A stretch of DNA of 64,000 nt, taken from contig JAEWQV010000016.1 in the NCBI GenBank assembly GCA_023399055.1, positions 372,001 to 436,000 of the forward strand. Reading direction: 5' to 3'. The notes under the pieces are model-generated. The model saw only the letters and a list, made by a program, of their open reading frames with translations. It had not been told where the DNA came from and made no database searches. Below, in pieces: positions 17,394-25,844 of the stretch; the first letter of the stretch is position 1, and every line of letters begins with the position of its first letter. A program made the translations under genes and the position numbers. This stretch comes from Bacillota bacterium (GTDB lineage: Bacteria > Bacillota > Clostridia > Lachnospirales > Lachnospiraceae).

Positions 17394-17446
17394 AGTGTTT
17401 TTAAGCAGATAGAAATAAATGGTAATTCATTAGGAGGCAGTAGAGC

Positions 17447-17836
17447 ATGCAGGATAACAAACAAAACAGGAATGCTAATATGGTACGAGAGGAGGGAATT
17501 AGCTACGAGATTCATCAGCGCTGCCTAATTGTTCATTTGAATGGAGAGCTGGATCATCACAATGCGATCCGAATCAGAGAGATGGCGGATAAATTGATTG
17601 ATCGAAATAATATAAAACATATTATTTTTAACTTTTCTGGAGCGAATTTTATGGACAGTGCAGGAATTGGTGTAATCATGGGCAGATACAAGAAAGTAAT
17701 ATTTATTGGGGGAAAAACTGCGGTTGCAAACGTAAATTCAGTAGTGGACAGAATATTTAAGCTCTCGGGGCTTTATAAGATTATAGAAAAGTATGATACG
17801 GTTGAAACAGCATTAAATATGTTACAGAAAGCATAA
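17447..17836 (+). CDS. spoIIAA: Anti-sigma F factor antagonist SpoIIAA
   Basis: 129 residues, one STAS domain. In the forespore, dephosphorylated SpoIIAA binds SpoIIAB and frees sigma F. The phosphorylatable serine is Ser70 in NFMDSAGIG. The N-terminus is about 14 residues longer than in Bacillus. The ATG follows TAGGAGGCAG. First gene of spoIIAA-spoIIAB-sigF; 56 bp to the next start. In Bacillus this operon is driven by sigma H; I cannot see a convincing sigma H site in the short upstream gap. Confidence 0.95.
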   Translation: MQDNKQNRNANMVREEGISYEIHQRCLIVHLNGELDHHNAIRIREMADKLIDRNNIKHIIFNFSGANFMDSAGIGVIMGRYKKVIFIGGKTAVANVNSVVDRIFKLSGLYKIIEKYDTVETALNMLQKA

Positions 17837-17892
17837 AAAGCAGTATATAAAATTTGCTGCTCCGTAAAAAAGGAAAGGGGATAGGAATTAGA

Positions 17893-18363
17893 ATGAAGGA
17901 TAGAAATGAAATGACTTTATTATTTGAGAGCAAATCGCAGAATGAAAGCTTTGCAAGAACTGTAGTAGCTGCATTTGCAGCACAATTAGATCCGACAATT
18001 GAGGAGTTGGCTGACATCAAGACAGCGGTTTCAGAAGCGGTAACTAATTCAATCATCCATGGTTATAGCGATTGCATTGGAATTATCAAGATGCACTGCA
18101 TTATTATTGGTGACGAAATTACGGTTGAGATAACCGATGAAGGTGTTGGCATTGATAGTATTGAGAAGGCAATGGAGCCACTTTATACCACGAGGCCGGA
18201 GTTAGAACGTTCGGGTATGGGCTTTTCCTTTATGGAGGCTTTTATGGACGATCTGGATGTAATATCAGAGGTTGGCAGAGGAACTACAGTGAGAATGAAA
18301 CGCAAATTAGGTAAGCTGGAGCGAAAACTAATGGAGCAGGAGCTTTCGCAGAAAATAATTTAG
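17893..18363 (+). CDS. spoIIAB: Anti-sigma F factor / serine kinase SpoIIAB
   Basis: 156 residues. GHKL-type ATPase that holds sigma F inactive and phosphorylates SpoIIAA. Visible motifs are the family start SQNESFARTVVAAFAAQLDP, the N box VSEAVTNSIIHGY, the G1 box ITDEGVGI and the G2 region RSGMGFSFMEAFMD. The start is the ATG at 17893 (MKDRNEM), matching the Bacillus start MKNEM; a longer frame from a TTG at 17854 has no family support. The C-terminal Lys/Glu tail is about ten residues longer than in Bacillus. Confidence 0.96.
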   Translation: MKDRNEMTLLFESKSQNESFARTVVAAFAAQLDPTIEELADIKTAVSEAVTNSIIHGYSDCIGIIKMHCIIIGDEITVEITDEGVGIDSIEKAMEPLYTTRPELERSGMGFSFMEAFMDDLDVISEVGRGTTVRMKRKLGKLERKLMEQELSQKII

Positions 18364-18399
18364 TTTATTTTAGACATCAGAAAGGAAGTGAGATTTGAT

Positions 18400-19116
18400 G
18401 TGGAGACGCTGGAATTAATTCGTATGTCAAAGGATGGTGACAAGGAAGCCAGGGATAGGCTGGTAACAGAAAACGTGGGGCTTGTCTGGAGTATAGTCAG
18501 AAGATTTGCGAATAGAGGTCATGAAATGGAGGACTTATTCCAAATTGGTAGCATTGGACTAATCAAGGCAATTGATAAATTTGATACTTCTTATGATGTT
18601 AGATTTTCTACTTATGCGGTTCCAATGATCACGGGTGAAATCAAACGATTTCTTAGAGATGACGGTATGATTAAGGTAAGCAGGTCACTAAAAGAGTCCG
18701 CCACTAAGATACGAGTAGCTAGAGAAAAGTTTGGTAATATTCATGGAAGAGATCCGACCTTGGAAGAGATTGAAGAGGAACTAGGGTTAGCACGAGATGA
18801 AATTGTTATGGCACTTGAAACAGGAGCAGAAGTAGAATCACTTTATAAAACCATTTATCAGGGCGATGGAAGTCCTATCTATTTGATTGATAAATTAGCA
18901 GAAACAAAGGATGAAAATGAAGATTTAGTGGATAAGCTTGCTTTGAAAGAAATAATAGCTTCCCTCGATGAGAAGGAGCAGGAAATCATCAAGCTTAGAT
19001 ACTTTAATGATAGAACACAGACGGATATAGCAAAGGAACTTGGCATTTCTCAAGTTCAGGTATCCAGAATGGAAAAAAGAATTTTAAGAATAATGAGAGA
19101 AAGACTGGGTGCATAA
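18400..19116 (+). CDS. sigF: RNA polymerase sigma factor SigF (sporulation, forespore)
   Basis: 238 residues. Region 2 reads ENVGLVWSIVRRF...DLFQIGSIGLIKAID and YAVPMITGEIKRFLRDDG; region 3 carries the SRSLKESATKIR helix; and region 4 ends with the helix-turn-helix TQTDIAKELGISQVQVSRME. Identified as SigF, not its relative SigG, by position directly after spoIIAB (36 bp). The start is probably GTG 18400: AAGGAAGTGA (18382-18391) then lies 8 nt upstream. The other choice, GTG 18388, overlaps that ribosome site and would add four residues (MRFD). A hairpin with six T follows about 90 bp downstream. Confidence 0.95.
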   Translation: METLELIRMSKDGDKEARDRLVTENVGLVWSIVRRFANRGHEMEDLFQIGSIGLIKAIDKFDTSYDVRFSTYAVPMITGEIKRFLRDDGMIKVSRSLKESATKIRVAREKFGNIHGRDPTLEEIEEELGLARDEIVMALETGAEVESLYKTIYQGDGSPIYLIDKLAETKDENEDLVDKLALKEIIASLDEKEQEIIKLRYFNDRTQTDIAKELGISQVQVSRMEKRILRIMRERLGA

Positions 19117-19160
19117 TTTAAATTAAAGTGCAGCGATTTTAAACATTGAAAAATATACCA

Positions 19161-19189
19161 GTATAGGAAATGTTATATTTCACATAATA
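19161..19189 (+). promoter_or_regulatory. Sigma G-type promoter before the spoVA genes
   Basis: GTATA (19161-19165), 17-bp gap, CATAATA (19183-19189). This fits the Bacillus sigma G pattern gHATR / CATNHTA at near-normal spacing. The spoVA operon is sigma G-dependent in Bacillus, so this is the expected kind of site in the expected place. The hairpin at 19205-19236 begins only about 10-15 nt after the predicted start point. Confidence 0.55.
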
Positions 19190-19204
19190 ATAGCAAGATT
19201 TTAG

Positions 19205-19236
19205 AAGCATCAGATAGAAATGTCTGATGCTTTTTT
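19205..19236 (+). terminator. Terminator-like hairpin between sigF and the spoVA genes
   Basis: Perfect 10-bp arms (19205-19214 and 19223-19232), 8-nt loop, T6 tract. It would end the spoIIA-sigF transcript; since it lies after the candidate sigma G promoter, it would also be the first structure in the spoVA message. Confidence 0.8.
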
Positions 19237-19267
19237 AACATTTTTAAAGAAAGGATTCGGTGCTGTT

Positions 19268-19417
19268 ATGAAAGCTTGGATAAAGGTTTTCTTAATAACT
19301 GCAATGATTCTAATAACTGCTGTGGTAATTGTTGTATGTGTAAGTCTATTTACTGGGCAGGAGGAAAAGGATTATGATGGTACCTTGGTAAGCATGGAAG
19401 GAGATATCTATGGGTAA
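19268..19417 (+). CDS. Small single-span membrane protein preceding spoVAC
   Basis: 49 residues if started at ATG 19268: a short basic start (MKAWIK), one membrane helix (about 5-28, very rich in Ile/Val) and an acidic tail ending GDIYG. A longer in-frame start at 19220 falls inside the terminator hairpin and is rejected. AAAGGA lies 12 nt upstream, a little far. The stop overlaps the spoVAC start by 8 bp and the AAGGAGAT site of spoVAC lies within this gene, which supports translation and coupling. It is not SpoVAA or SpoVAB by length or sequence. It may be a small partner of the SpoVA channel; this is inferred from position only. Confidence 0.6.
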   Translation: MKAWIKVFLITAMILITAVVIVVCVSLFTGQEEKDYDGTLVSMEGDIYG

Positions 19418-19913
19418 TCAGAACAAAACAAAGGTATCCGATATCACTCAGGAGAAGGATACGCAGAAAAGAAATCAAAATTATAATCAATATGTAAAAG
19501 AGGTTACGCCTAAGTTCAGTTGTTTAAAAAATACTCTAAAAGCATATTTGGTTGGAGGTATTATTTGCTTAATGGGACAATGCTTTGTTAAGTACTATGA
19601 ATATTTGGGTGCTGATAAAGAAAAGGCATTGGCCTATGAAACTGTTACTCTTATATTTCTATCTATTCTACTTACTGGTCTAGGCTTGTATCAAAAGTTA
19701 GCTAAGTTTGGAGGAGCAGGAACCTTGGTTCCAATCACAGGTTTTGCTAATTCCGTTGCAGCACCTGCTGTTGAATATAAGAAGGAAGGTCAGGTATTTG
19801 GTATAGGATGCAAGATCTTTACCATATCCGGTCCAGTTATTCTTTATGGTATTTTAATCTCCTGGTTATTGGGATTGATATATTACCTCCTGAAAATGTT
19901 TAATGTGGTTTAA
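19410..19913 (+). CDS. spoVAC: Stage V sporulation protein AC
   Basis: 167 residues. Membrane part of the SpoVA complex that moves dipicolinic acid into the forespore and releases it on germination. A hydrophilic Lys/Gln-rich N-terminus (1-45) is followed by four membrane segments (about 46-64, 76-93, 108-125, 135-160). Signature KFGGAGTLVPITGFANSVA is the conserved SpoVAC/E motif. ATG is 7 nt after AAGGAGAT. It shares the motif with spoVAE further on. spoVAA, spoVAB and spoVAF are absent, as in many clostridia. Confidence 0.95.
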   Translation: MGNQNKTKVSDITQEKDTQKRNQNYNQYVKEVTPKFSCLKNTLKAYLVGGIICLMGQCFVKYYEYLGADKEKALAYETVTLIFLSILLTGLGLYQKLAKFGGAGTLVPITGFANSVAAPAVEYKKEGQVFGIGCKIFTISGPVILYGILISWLLGLIYYLLKMFNVV

Positions 19914-19967
19914 GATTACGCAAAATATGAGAACCGGATCATTTGAAAACAGAGAGGAGTTAATAGA

Positions 19968-21014
19968 ATGAGTGAGAAAAAAGACCAAACAAAAATAAAA
20001 GGCAAACAAAGTATTCTTTTTCAAAATCCGCCTTATATCATTGCCGCAGGGTCTGTTGCAGGAAAGAAAGAAGGAGAAGGTCCACTTGGTGCTTTATTTG
20101 ACGTTGTTCAACAGGACCCTTTGCTGGGAAAGAATACATGGGAAGAAGCCGAAAGTGAATTAATGAAGCAGGCAGCTACGAAAGCGCTGGAAAAAGCAGG
20201 ACTTAAAAATTCAGATATTCGTTATTTAATTGGAGGAGATCTTCTTGGTCAGTTGATTGCAACCTCCTTTGGTATTGCTGAACTTGAGATACCAATGTTT
20301 GGTGTCTATGGTGCTTGTTCAACTATGGGTGAATCCATGTCAATTGGAGCAATTCTAATTGATGGCGGTTTTGCAGATAAGGTGTTATCCATTACCTCCA
20401 GTCACTTTGCAGGTGCAGAAAAGCAATTTAGATTTCCTCTTGATTATGGTAACCAAAGACCTTTTTCCGCCAGCTGGACTGTAACTGGTAGCGGTGCGGT
20501 AATCCTATCAAACCAGAAGGTTGAAACACCGGGAGAGGCTTTGGTTGTTGTAAAAGGTATTACAACAGGTAAAATCGTGGATTATGGTATTAAGGACTCC
20601 ATGAATATGGGGGCAGCCATGGCACCGGCTGCTTATGAGACTATTAAACAGAACTTAGAAGATATGGGAGTTCAACCAAATTATTACGATAAAATTATCA
20701 CAGGTGATCTTGGAAGTGTCGGACAAAAGATTTTAATTGACCTACTCAAGGAGAAAAACTATGATATCAGCGGCAATCATATGGATTGTGGTATAGAGAT
20801 GTTCCATCAGGATAGTCAGGATACTCATGCTGGTGGCAGTGGCTGTGGTTGCTCCGCTATTACTTTTGCAGGATATATTTTAAAGCAATTAAAAGAAAGA
20901 AAATGGAAGAGGGTACTATTTGTACCTACCGGTGCGTTGTTATCTCAAGTAAGCTTTAATGAGGGTAAGACAGTACCAGGTATTGCACATGCTGTAATTG
21001 TGGAAGGAATATAA
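19968..21014 (+). CDS. spoVAD: Stage V sporulation protein AD
   Basis: 348 residues, normal for SpoVAD, the cytosolic dipicolinic-acid-binding subunit of the SpoVA complex with a thiolase-like fold. Visible motifs: IIAAGSVAGKKEGEGPLG near the start, YLIGGDLLGQLIATSF, the thiolase-like Cys region FGVYGACSTMGES and the C-terminal GGSGCGCSA. Start ATG after GAGAGGAG. Located 54 bp after spoVAC in the conserved order C-D-E. Confidence 0.97.
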   Translation: MSEKKDQTKIKGKQSILFQNPPYIIAAGSVAGKKEGEGPLGALFDVVQQDPLLGKNTWEEAESELMKQAATKALEKAGLKNSDIRYLIGGDLLGQLIATSFGIAELEIPMFGVYGACSTMGESMSIGAILIDGGFADKVLSITSSHFAGAEKQFRFPLDYGNQRPFSASWTVTGSGAVILSNQKVETPGEALVVVKGITTGKIVDYGIKDSMNMGAAMAPAAYETIKQNLEDMGVQPNYYDKIITGDLGSVGQKILIDLLKEKNYDISGNHMDCGIEMFHQDSQDTHAGGSGCGCSAITFAGYILKQLKERKWKRVLFVPTGALLSQVSFNEGKTVPGIAHAVIVEGI

Positions 21015-21101
21015 GTATTTCTTAATTAATTTAAGTTGAAGATATCAAGCATATTAAAGATTTTGTTCTGCGAAGTTTAAGTAATTGAAAGGAGATGTTG
21101 T

Positions 21102-21458
21102 ATGGAATTTGTGAAAGCTTTTTTAGTTGGCGGTGCCATATGTGCGGTCGTTCAGATATTATTAGATAATACAAAGCTTTTGCCTGGTAGAGTTATGGTA
21201 ATACTCGTATGTACCGGAGCAATACTTGGAGCAATTGGGGTGTATGAGCCATTTTCCAAATGGGCAGGAGCAGGAGCTAGCGTTCCTTTGACAGGCTTTG
21301 GAAATGTCTTGTTTAAAGGAGTGAAAGAGGCTGTAGACAAGGATGGATTTATCGGGATATTTAAAGGAGGTTTTACCTCTTCTGCTGTCGGAATCTCAGC
21401 TGCTTTAATATTTGCATACTTAGCATCGTTGGTATTTAGTCCGAAGATGAAATCCTAA
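21102..21458 (+). CDS. spoVAE: Stage V sporulation protein AE (SpoVAEb type)
   Basis: 118 residues, four membrane segments (about 3-20, 29-46, 58-78, 90-112). Contains KWAGAGASVPLTGFGNVLFKG, the same motif as in SpoVAC. ATG follows GAAAGGAGAT. Third core spoVA gene here, 87 bp after spoVAD, closed by a strong terminator, so the transcript probably covers the small membrane protein gene, spoVAC, spoVAD and spoVAE. Confidence 0.95.
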   Translation: MEFVKAFLVGGAICAVVQILLDNTKLLPGRVMVILVCTGAILGAIGVYEPFSKWAGAGASVPLTGFGNVLFKGVKEAVDKDGFIGIFKGGFTSSAVGISAALIFAYLASLVFSPKMKS

Positions 21459-21498
21459 AGTATAATCCGTTTATATGATTTAAATTTAATTTGTTTAA

Positions 21499-21544
21499 TA
21501 AAAAGGGAGAGCCTTCAAGTATTGTGAAGGTTTCTCCCTTTTTA
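21499..21544 (+). terminator. Intrinsic terminator after spoVAE
   Basis: AAAAAGGGAGA / TCTCCCTTTTT outer stem with an inner CCTTCA / TGAAGG stem (asymmetric loop of T residues), then T-run. The mirrored A-run may also serve the convergent penicillin-binding protein gene. Confidence 0.85.
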
Positions 21545-21615
21545 GTTAAATGTAATTATTTGTGAATGAAGTTAATGTGCATTTACAAACGAAATAGCTG
21601 TACCAATAGATTGCC

Positions 21616-24381
21616 TTATGGAATTAGATCATCAAACACATTGGTATTAAAATCATCATCGGTGTTGGTTGAGTTATTACCACTGTTACCATTATTGTTA
21701 CCATTTCCATTGCTATTGCCGTTTCCATTACTGTTGCCATTGCCGTTACCATTTCCATTCGTATTGCCATTTCCAATACTATTATTGCTATTGCCACTGC
21801 TTGGTGCCTTACCACCGCTACCGTGAACATTGCAATAATCCTTTGGAAGGATATATGGAGTATCATCTGTTTTTGCAATTTCAGTTTTATTTAGGAATAC
21901 TTCTGTTTTTACCTTGGAGGCAGGGCAGTTATCTGTAGCCAGTAGGCCAGAGTCGGTACAAATATTTGCAGTTACATGGACTTCACATTTTTCTATGGGT
22001 TCTGTACCCTTAGCAAAGTATTCAACCTTTGTAAAATCTTTGCCTTGAACATGGTCGCATACGCCTTCCACTGCAAGTTTACCAGATTTGGTACATATTT
22101 TCACAGAGATAACGGAATCTGGTTTTGTAAATTCTTTAATCTCAAGCTCTTTCTGGATGTGTATCTGCTCCATAATTGCTTTCCAGATCTTCTTTGGATA
22201 GGAGGTATTTGTTTGTGTACGGTTGTTATCAAATCCAGACCAGATCGTTGCAGTATAATAGGGTGAATAACCGGAAAACCATAAATCGTTGTAATTGGAG
22301 GTTGAGCCAGTCTTACCAGCCACCGGCATCTTAATTGCCGTAAGCTTTACGCTTAGTCCAGTTCCTACCTTTACAACATCCTCCATTGCACTGGTAAGAA
22401 GGAAAGCGGTGGATTCCTTCATAACCTGTTCTTTTTTCGGAGTTTTACTTAGGATTACTTTACCGTTACGATCTAATATTTTGGTATAGAGTATTGGTTC
22501 TGTATAAATACCACCATCAGCAATTGCTGCATAAGCAGCGGTTAGTTCCAAATTAGTTACACCATAGGTAAGGCCACCAAGTGCAGTAGAATAAGTAATA
22601 TCAGAATCTACGAGGGTGGTAAAACCTAGTTTTTGAAGATAGTCATATCCAAGCTGCGGAGTAACTTCTGCAAAATTCTTAACAGTTACAATGTTCATAG
22701 AGTTAAGAATTGCTCGACGTATTGTAGTTAATCCTTCATATACTTTAGTCTTTGTCCAGTTAGTTACCTCATCTTCAGTGCCAGGATAGAAATAGGGACC
22801 GGAATCGTCCTGCACACTAGCTAATGTCATGCCTATAGAATCTAGTGCGGGCAAATAGGTAGATAATATTTTAAAGGTTGAACCAGGTTGACGTTTTGAG
22901 TCTGTGGCACGATTTAAGGATCTATTATACTCCTTTGTACCACGACCTCCAATGATGGCAGTAACTTCACCCGTATATTGATCCATTACAACAAAGGAAG
23001 ATTGGGGTTGAAGTGTCATGATTGGCGTTTCTCCAGATATAATACTTCCTGGACCAGCCTCTGCTAATTTAGCGGCCTTAAAGGCATCAATCTTTTCCTG
23101 CATATCTTCTTTATCTAAGAATAATAAGGAAAACTTACTCTTTCCATCATCCACATAGAGATGCTCTGGATCATCAAAATCCTTGTAAAATTCCAGAAGG
23201 TCGTTGTTGTGATAGTGGACTTGTGTTTTCTCTTTATCATCATACTGAATGGATAAAGCGTAGTTTAGCTCCCAGTAGGATACACCCATTTCAGGGAAAT
23301 AGGATTCATCAGCATACACGTCATCACATATTTTTTGAATAACAGGGTCTTGAGTAGTATAGATATTGAGGCCTTCTGTATAAAGCTTGTTAAAAGCTTC
23401 TGTCTCGGTATATCCTAATTCCTGCAGGTCTTTTATCGTTCTATTAATTACCTCATCAACAAAATAGGTATAGTTAGTGTCTGTATCTTTTTCGCTATTC
23501 ACAGCTTTAATTCTTGAATAAACATCATCAGCGATAGCGATATCATATTCTTCCTGTGAGATATGTTCCTGTTCCAGCATATCATCTAGAATTTGATTCT
23601 TTCTAACTTCGTTGTTCTCTGGATAATTAATCGGGTTACGGTTAACTGGATTCTGTGCTATGGCAGCAATGGTTGCAGCCTCTGATACAGTCAAATCCTT
23701 TGCATCTTTATTAAAATAACGGTTTGCTGCTTTCTGAATGCCATAAGTACCAGAACTAAGGTTAATAACATTTAGATAATACTCGAGAATAGTATCCTTA
23801 TCTAATTGATTTTCTAATTGAATTGCCAGGTATTGCTCCTGTATTTTACGCTCAAGCTTGTCTATAAAGGCAGATTCACGACCACCATTAAAAACTTGGT
23901 TCTTTAATAGCTGCTGGGTAAGTGTACTTCCACCTTCAGAAAAGCCGCCTGATTTTAAACCAACAACAAATGCTCGGAATATGCCTTTTACATCTATACC
24001 GGCATGTTCGTAAAAACGCTCATCCTCAATGCTAATAAAAGCATATTTAATATAGTCAGGAAAATCGTCAATGGATACATATTCACGATTTGATTGAGCG
24101 CCAACTAAATATTCAATTATGTTACCTTCTCTATCGTAAATAGTAGTTGTAAAACCTTGTGGAACTACGTCAATTGCAGTAATCTCTGGTGCGCTGTCAA
24201 TGACACCCTTTACATAACCAAAACCAGCAAATGTACCTATAATAATTATGGCTACAAATGCAGCTATACATAATCGAAAGAGCGTGATTCGTGTTTTCGA
24301 GACTAATCGCCTTGAGGTAGACTTTATATGCTGTTGTTTATGTTCAATCCCTTTTTTACTAAAATCCATAAATATAACCAT
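21616..24381 (-). CDS. Class A penicillin-binding protein (PBP1A-type)
   Basis: 921 residues. Bifunctional peptidoglycan glycosyltransferase/transpeptidase. A basic N-terminus, membrane anchor at about 31-55, GT51 domain with EDERFYEHAG (119-128) and EGGSTLTQQLLKN (149-161), then the transpeptidase with SxxK Ser501-Lys504, SMN 561-563 and KTG 690-692. The last 65 residues are a low-complexity Asn/Gly tail. Two start codons are possible, 24381 (MVIF) and 24369 (MDFSKKG); AAAGG is one base before the first and 13 before the second, so the choice is uncertain. Probably a single gene, with the convergent spoVAE terminator beyond its end. Confidence 0.93.
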   Translation of the reverse strand: MVIFMDFSKKGIEHKQQHIKSTSRRLVSKTRITLFRLCIAAFVAIIIIGTFAGFGYVKGVIDSAPEITAIDVVPQGFTTTIYDREGNIIEYLVGAQSNREYVSIDDFPDYIKYAFISIEDERFYEHAGIDVKGIFRAFVVGLKSGGFSEGGSTLTQQLLKNQVFNGGRESAFIDKLERKIQEQYLAIQLENQLDKDTILEYYLNVINLSSGTYGIQKAANRYFNKDAKDLTVSEAATIAAIAQNPVNRNPINYPENNEVRKNQILDDMLEQEHISQEEYDIAIADDVYSRIKAVNSEKDTDTNYTYFVDEVINRTIKDLQELGYTETEAFNKLYTEGLNIYTTQDPVIQKICDDVYADESYFPEMGVSYWELNYALSIQYDDKEKTQVHYHNNDLLEFYKDFDDPEHLYVDDGKSKFSLLFLDKEDMQEKIDAFKAAKLAEAGPGSIISGETPIMTLQPQSSFVVMDQYTGEVTAIIGGRGTKEYNRSLNRATDSKRQPGSTFKILSTYLPALDSIGMTLASVQDDSGPYFYPGTEDEVTNWTKTKVYEGLTTIRRAILNSMNIVTVKNFAEVTPQLGYDYLQKLGFTTLVDSDITYSTALGGLTYGVTNLELTAAYAAIADGGIYTEPILYTKILDRNGKVILSKTPKKEQVMKESTAFLLTSAMEDVVKVGTGLSVKLTAIKMPVAGKTGSTSNYNDLWFSGYSPYYTATIWSGFDNNRTQTNTSYPKKIWKAIMEQIHIQKELEIKEFTKPDSVISVKICTKSGKLAVEGVCDHVQGKDFTKVEYFAKGTEPIEKCEVHVTANICTDSGLLATDNCPASKVKTEVFLNKTEIAKTDDTPYILPKDYCNVHGSGGKAPSSGNSNNSIGNGNTNGNGNGNGNSNGNGNSNGNGNNNGNSGNNSTNTDDDFNTNVFDDLIP
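21681..21800 (-). repeat. Asn-Gly hexanucleotide repeat in the penicillin-binding protein tail
   Basis: About 120 bp made of near-repeats of a 6-bp unit (GGTAAC/GGAAAT-like on the coding strand), encoding NGNGNSNGN-type sequence. The repeats could vary in number by slippage without loss of frame. Confidence 0.75.
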
Positions 24382-24776
24382 GCCTTTCTTGGTGACTCCT
24401 AAGACGAATCATCAATTTTTGCTTATCCCATATAGTATACCAAATTTATTCGATGAAATAAAGAAAAATAAATAGACTTAATAGGGCGGAAATAATTTTG
24501 TAACAACTAGTCCCATATTTTAAAGAAAATGTAACATAAAATATAGTCATAATGGCTCATTAGTTTGCAAAAAAATTAACATAATTATGCAAAATAACTC
24601 ACAAAAACCAAAAACTATCTTTTAATTAACTTATTATACATCACAAAAAGCGAAAGATTGTCGAAATAAAACGAAGAGAATAAAAAGGTGCGATACTTAA
24701 GGCTTTAAAAATGGTATTATCTGTGTATAATTTTAATTGTCAGTTAATTTTCAGTTTGGGTTTGGGGGATTTAAGT
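24382..24776. other. AT-rich divergent region between the penicillin-binding protein and the DUF6514 gene
   Basis: 395 bp. Minus-strand promoter candidate for the penicillin-binding protein: -10 TATACT (24434-24439) and weak -35 TTTATT (24457-24462), 17-bp spacer. On the plus strand -10 TATAAT (24726-24731), with only a poor -35. No coding sequence or strong repeat seen. Confidence 0.4.
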
Positions 24777-25067
24777 ATGCAGCAGTTACAGCTATTATTT
24801 AGTAATGAGGTTTTGTTGGAAGATGCAAGAGTTATGAAGTTAGACTACAGTCTAACAGAGCGAATGTCAGAGGATGATCACAAGACTACATATTATGGCG
24901 TTAGGATAACCAAATATCTTGGGGATATCATCGAGTCTGATGAGGTTGCTGGTTTATCGGAATCAAAGGATTCTGTATTGACAGTAATTAAAAAACTTTG
25001 CCAATTTCAAGTAACACCAATCTCCATGGTAGATGTATTGGATGATCTGGTAAGCCAGGGGATTTAA
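24777..25067 (+). CDS. DUF6514 family protein
   Basis: 96 residues. The pattern LDYSLTE...YGVRITKYLGD...AGLSESKDSVLTVIKKLC...VTPISMVDVLDDLV matches the clostridial DUF6514 family as I remember it. Function unknown. Soluble and acidic, without membrane segments. The start is ATG 24777 behind GGGGGA; the longer frame from ATG 24711 would begin upstream of the predicted transcription start (-10 at 24726-24731). Its stop is 4 bp from the convergent YigZ gene's stop. Confidence 0.75.
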   Translation: MQQLQLLFSNEVLLEDARVMKLDYSLTERMSEDDHKTTYYGVRITKYLGDIIESDEVAGLSESKDSVLTVIKKLCQFQVTPISMVDVLDDLVSQGI

Positions 25068-25070
25068 TCC

Positions 25071-25721
25071 TCAAAACAGGATTACTTCACTATTATGTTT
25101 GGTGAAGTATACCTGCTCAAGTATTTCGATTGTAGCTGAACCGTTCGTGAGTTCAGCTACTTTTTTTGTTACAAAATCCAATTTGCTAGGTGGTATAAGT
25201 AAGAAAAAAGTAATCTGATCTGTGTAAGAAGATTTAATTAGTATTAATTGTTCTTGATTAATCATGTATTGGAGCTTGCCACCCGCAGTATAGTCTACAA
25301 TTATATTAAATTGAACACCAAGTTCCTTATTAATAATATCACAATTAGTTAGTCCTTCTAAAACAGCAGATTGATATGCCTTAACCAATCCACCAGTACC
25401 AAGAAGTGTACCGCCAAAATAACGCGTTACTACCACTACGATATTGGTGAGTTCCTGAGCAATAAGGATATCTAGCATTGGTTTACCAGCAGTTTTGCTG
25501 GGTTCTCCATCATCCGAGCAGCGTAGAATAGCTTGATCAGCACCAATGACATAGGCGGAACAATTATGTGCTGCATCCCAATACTTTTTCTTTAACCCAT
25601 CAATTATTTCAATTGCCTGCTCTTCTGTTTCAACAGGATATATGGTTGCAATAAATCTTGATTTCTTAACAACATATTCACCAATTCCAACCTGGTAGAT
25701 GGTCTTATAGGCTTCCTTCAT
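25071..25721 (-). CDS. YigZ/IMPACT family protein
   Basis: 216 residues. N-terminal UPF0029/IMPACT domain with the signature GEPSKTAGKPMLDIL and VVVVTRYFGGTLLGTGGLVKAY (about 72-115), then a C-terminal DUF1949 ferredoxin-like domain (about 140-200). The family is linked with ribosome or protease functions, but the bacterial role is not settled. ATG follows AAAGGAGTACTCC. It is a single gene, convergent with the DUF6514 gene with almost no gap, and no obvious terminator between the two. Confidence 0.93.
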   Translation of the reverse strand: MKEAYKTIYQVGIGEYVVKKSRFIATIYPVETEEQAIEIIDGLKKKYWDAAHNCSAYVIGADQAILRCSDDGEPSKTAGKPMLDILIAQELTNIVVVVTRYFGGTLLGTGGLVKAYQSAVLEGLTNCDIINKELGVQFNIIVDYTAGGKLQYMINQEQLILIKSSYTDQITFFLLIPPSKLDFVTKKVAELTNGSATIEILEQVYFTKHNSEVILF

Positions 25722-25844
25722 GATGGAGTACTCCTTTCAACTGCTTTGATATTGCCTTTTCTGATTTAGATATTATATAATAATATTTGTAAGTCCGCAA
25801 ATAGCATAAGATGAATAGAATATGAAAAAGGGGATTTTCAAATA

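Noticed and set aside
17394..17446. Sigma H promoter for spoIIA
   Set aside because: The operon is sigma H-dependent in Bacillus, but neither an AGGA-type -35 nor a GAAT -10 at the right distance is visible, so none is claimed.
19220..19267. Longer start of the small protein before spoVAC
   Set aside because: The ATG is inside the loop of a perfect terminator hairpin and has no ribosome site.
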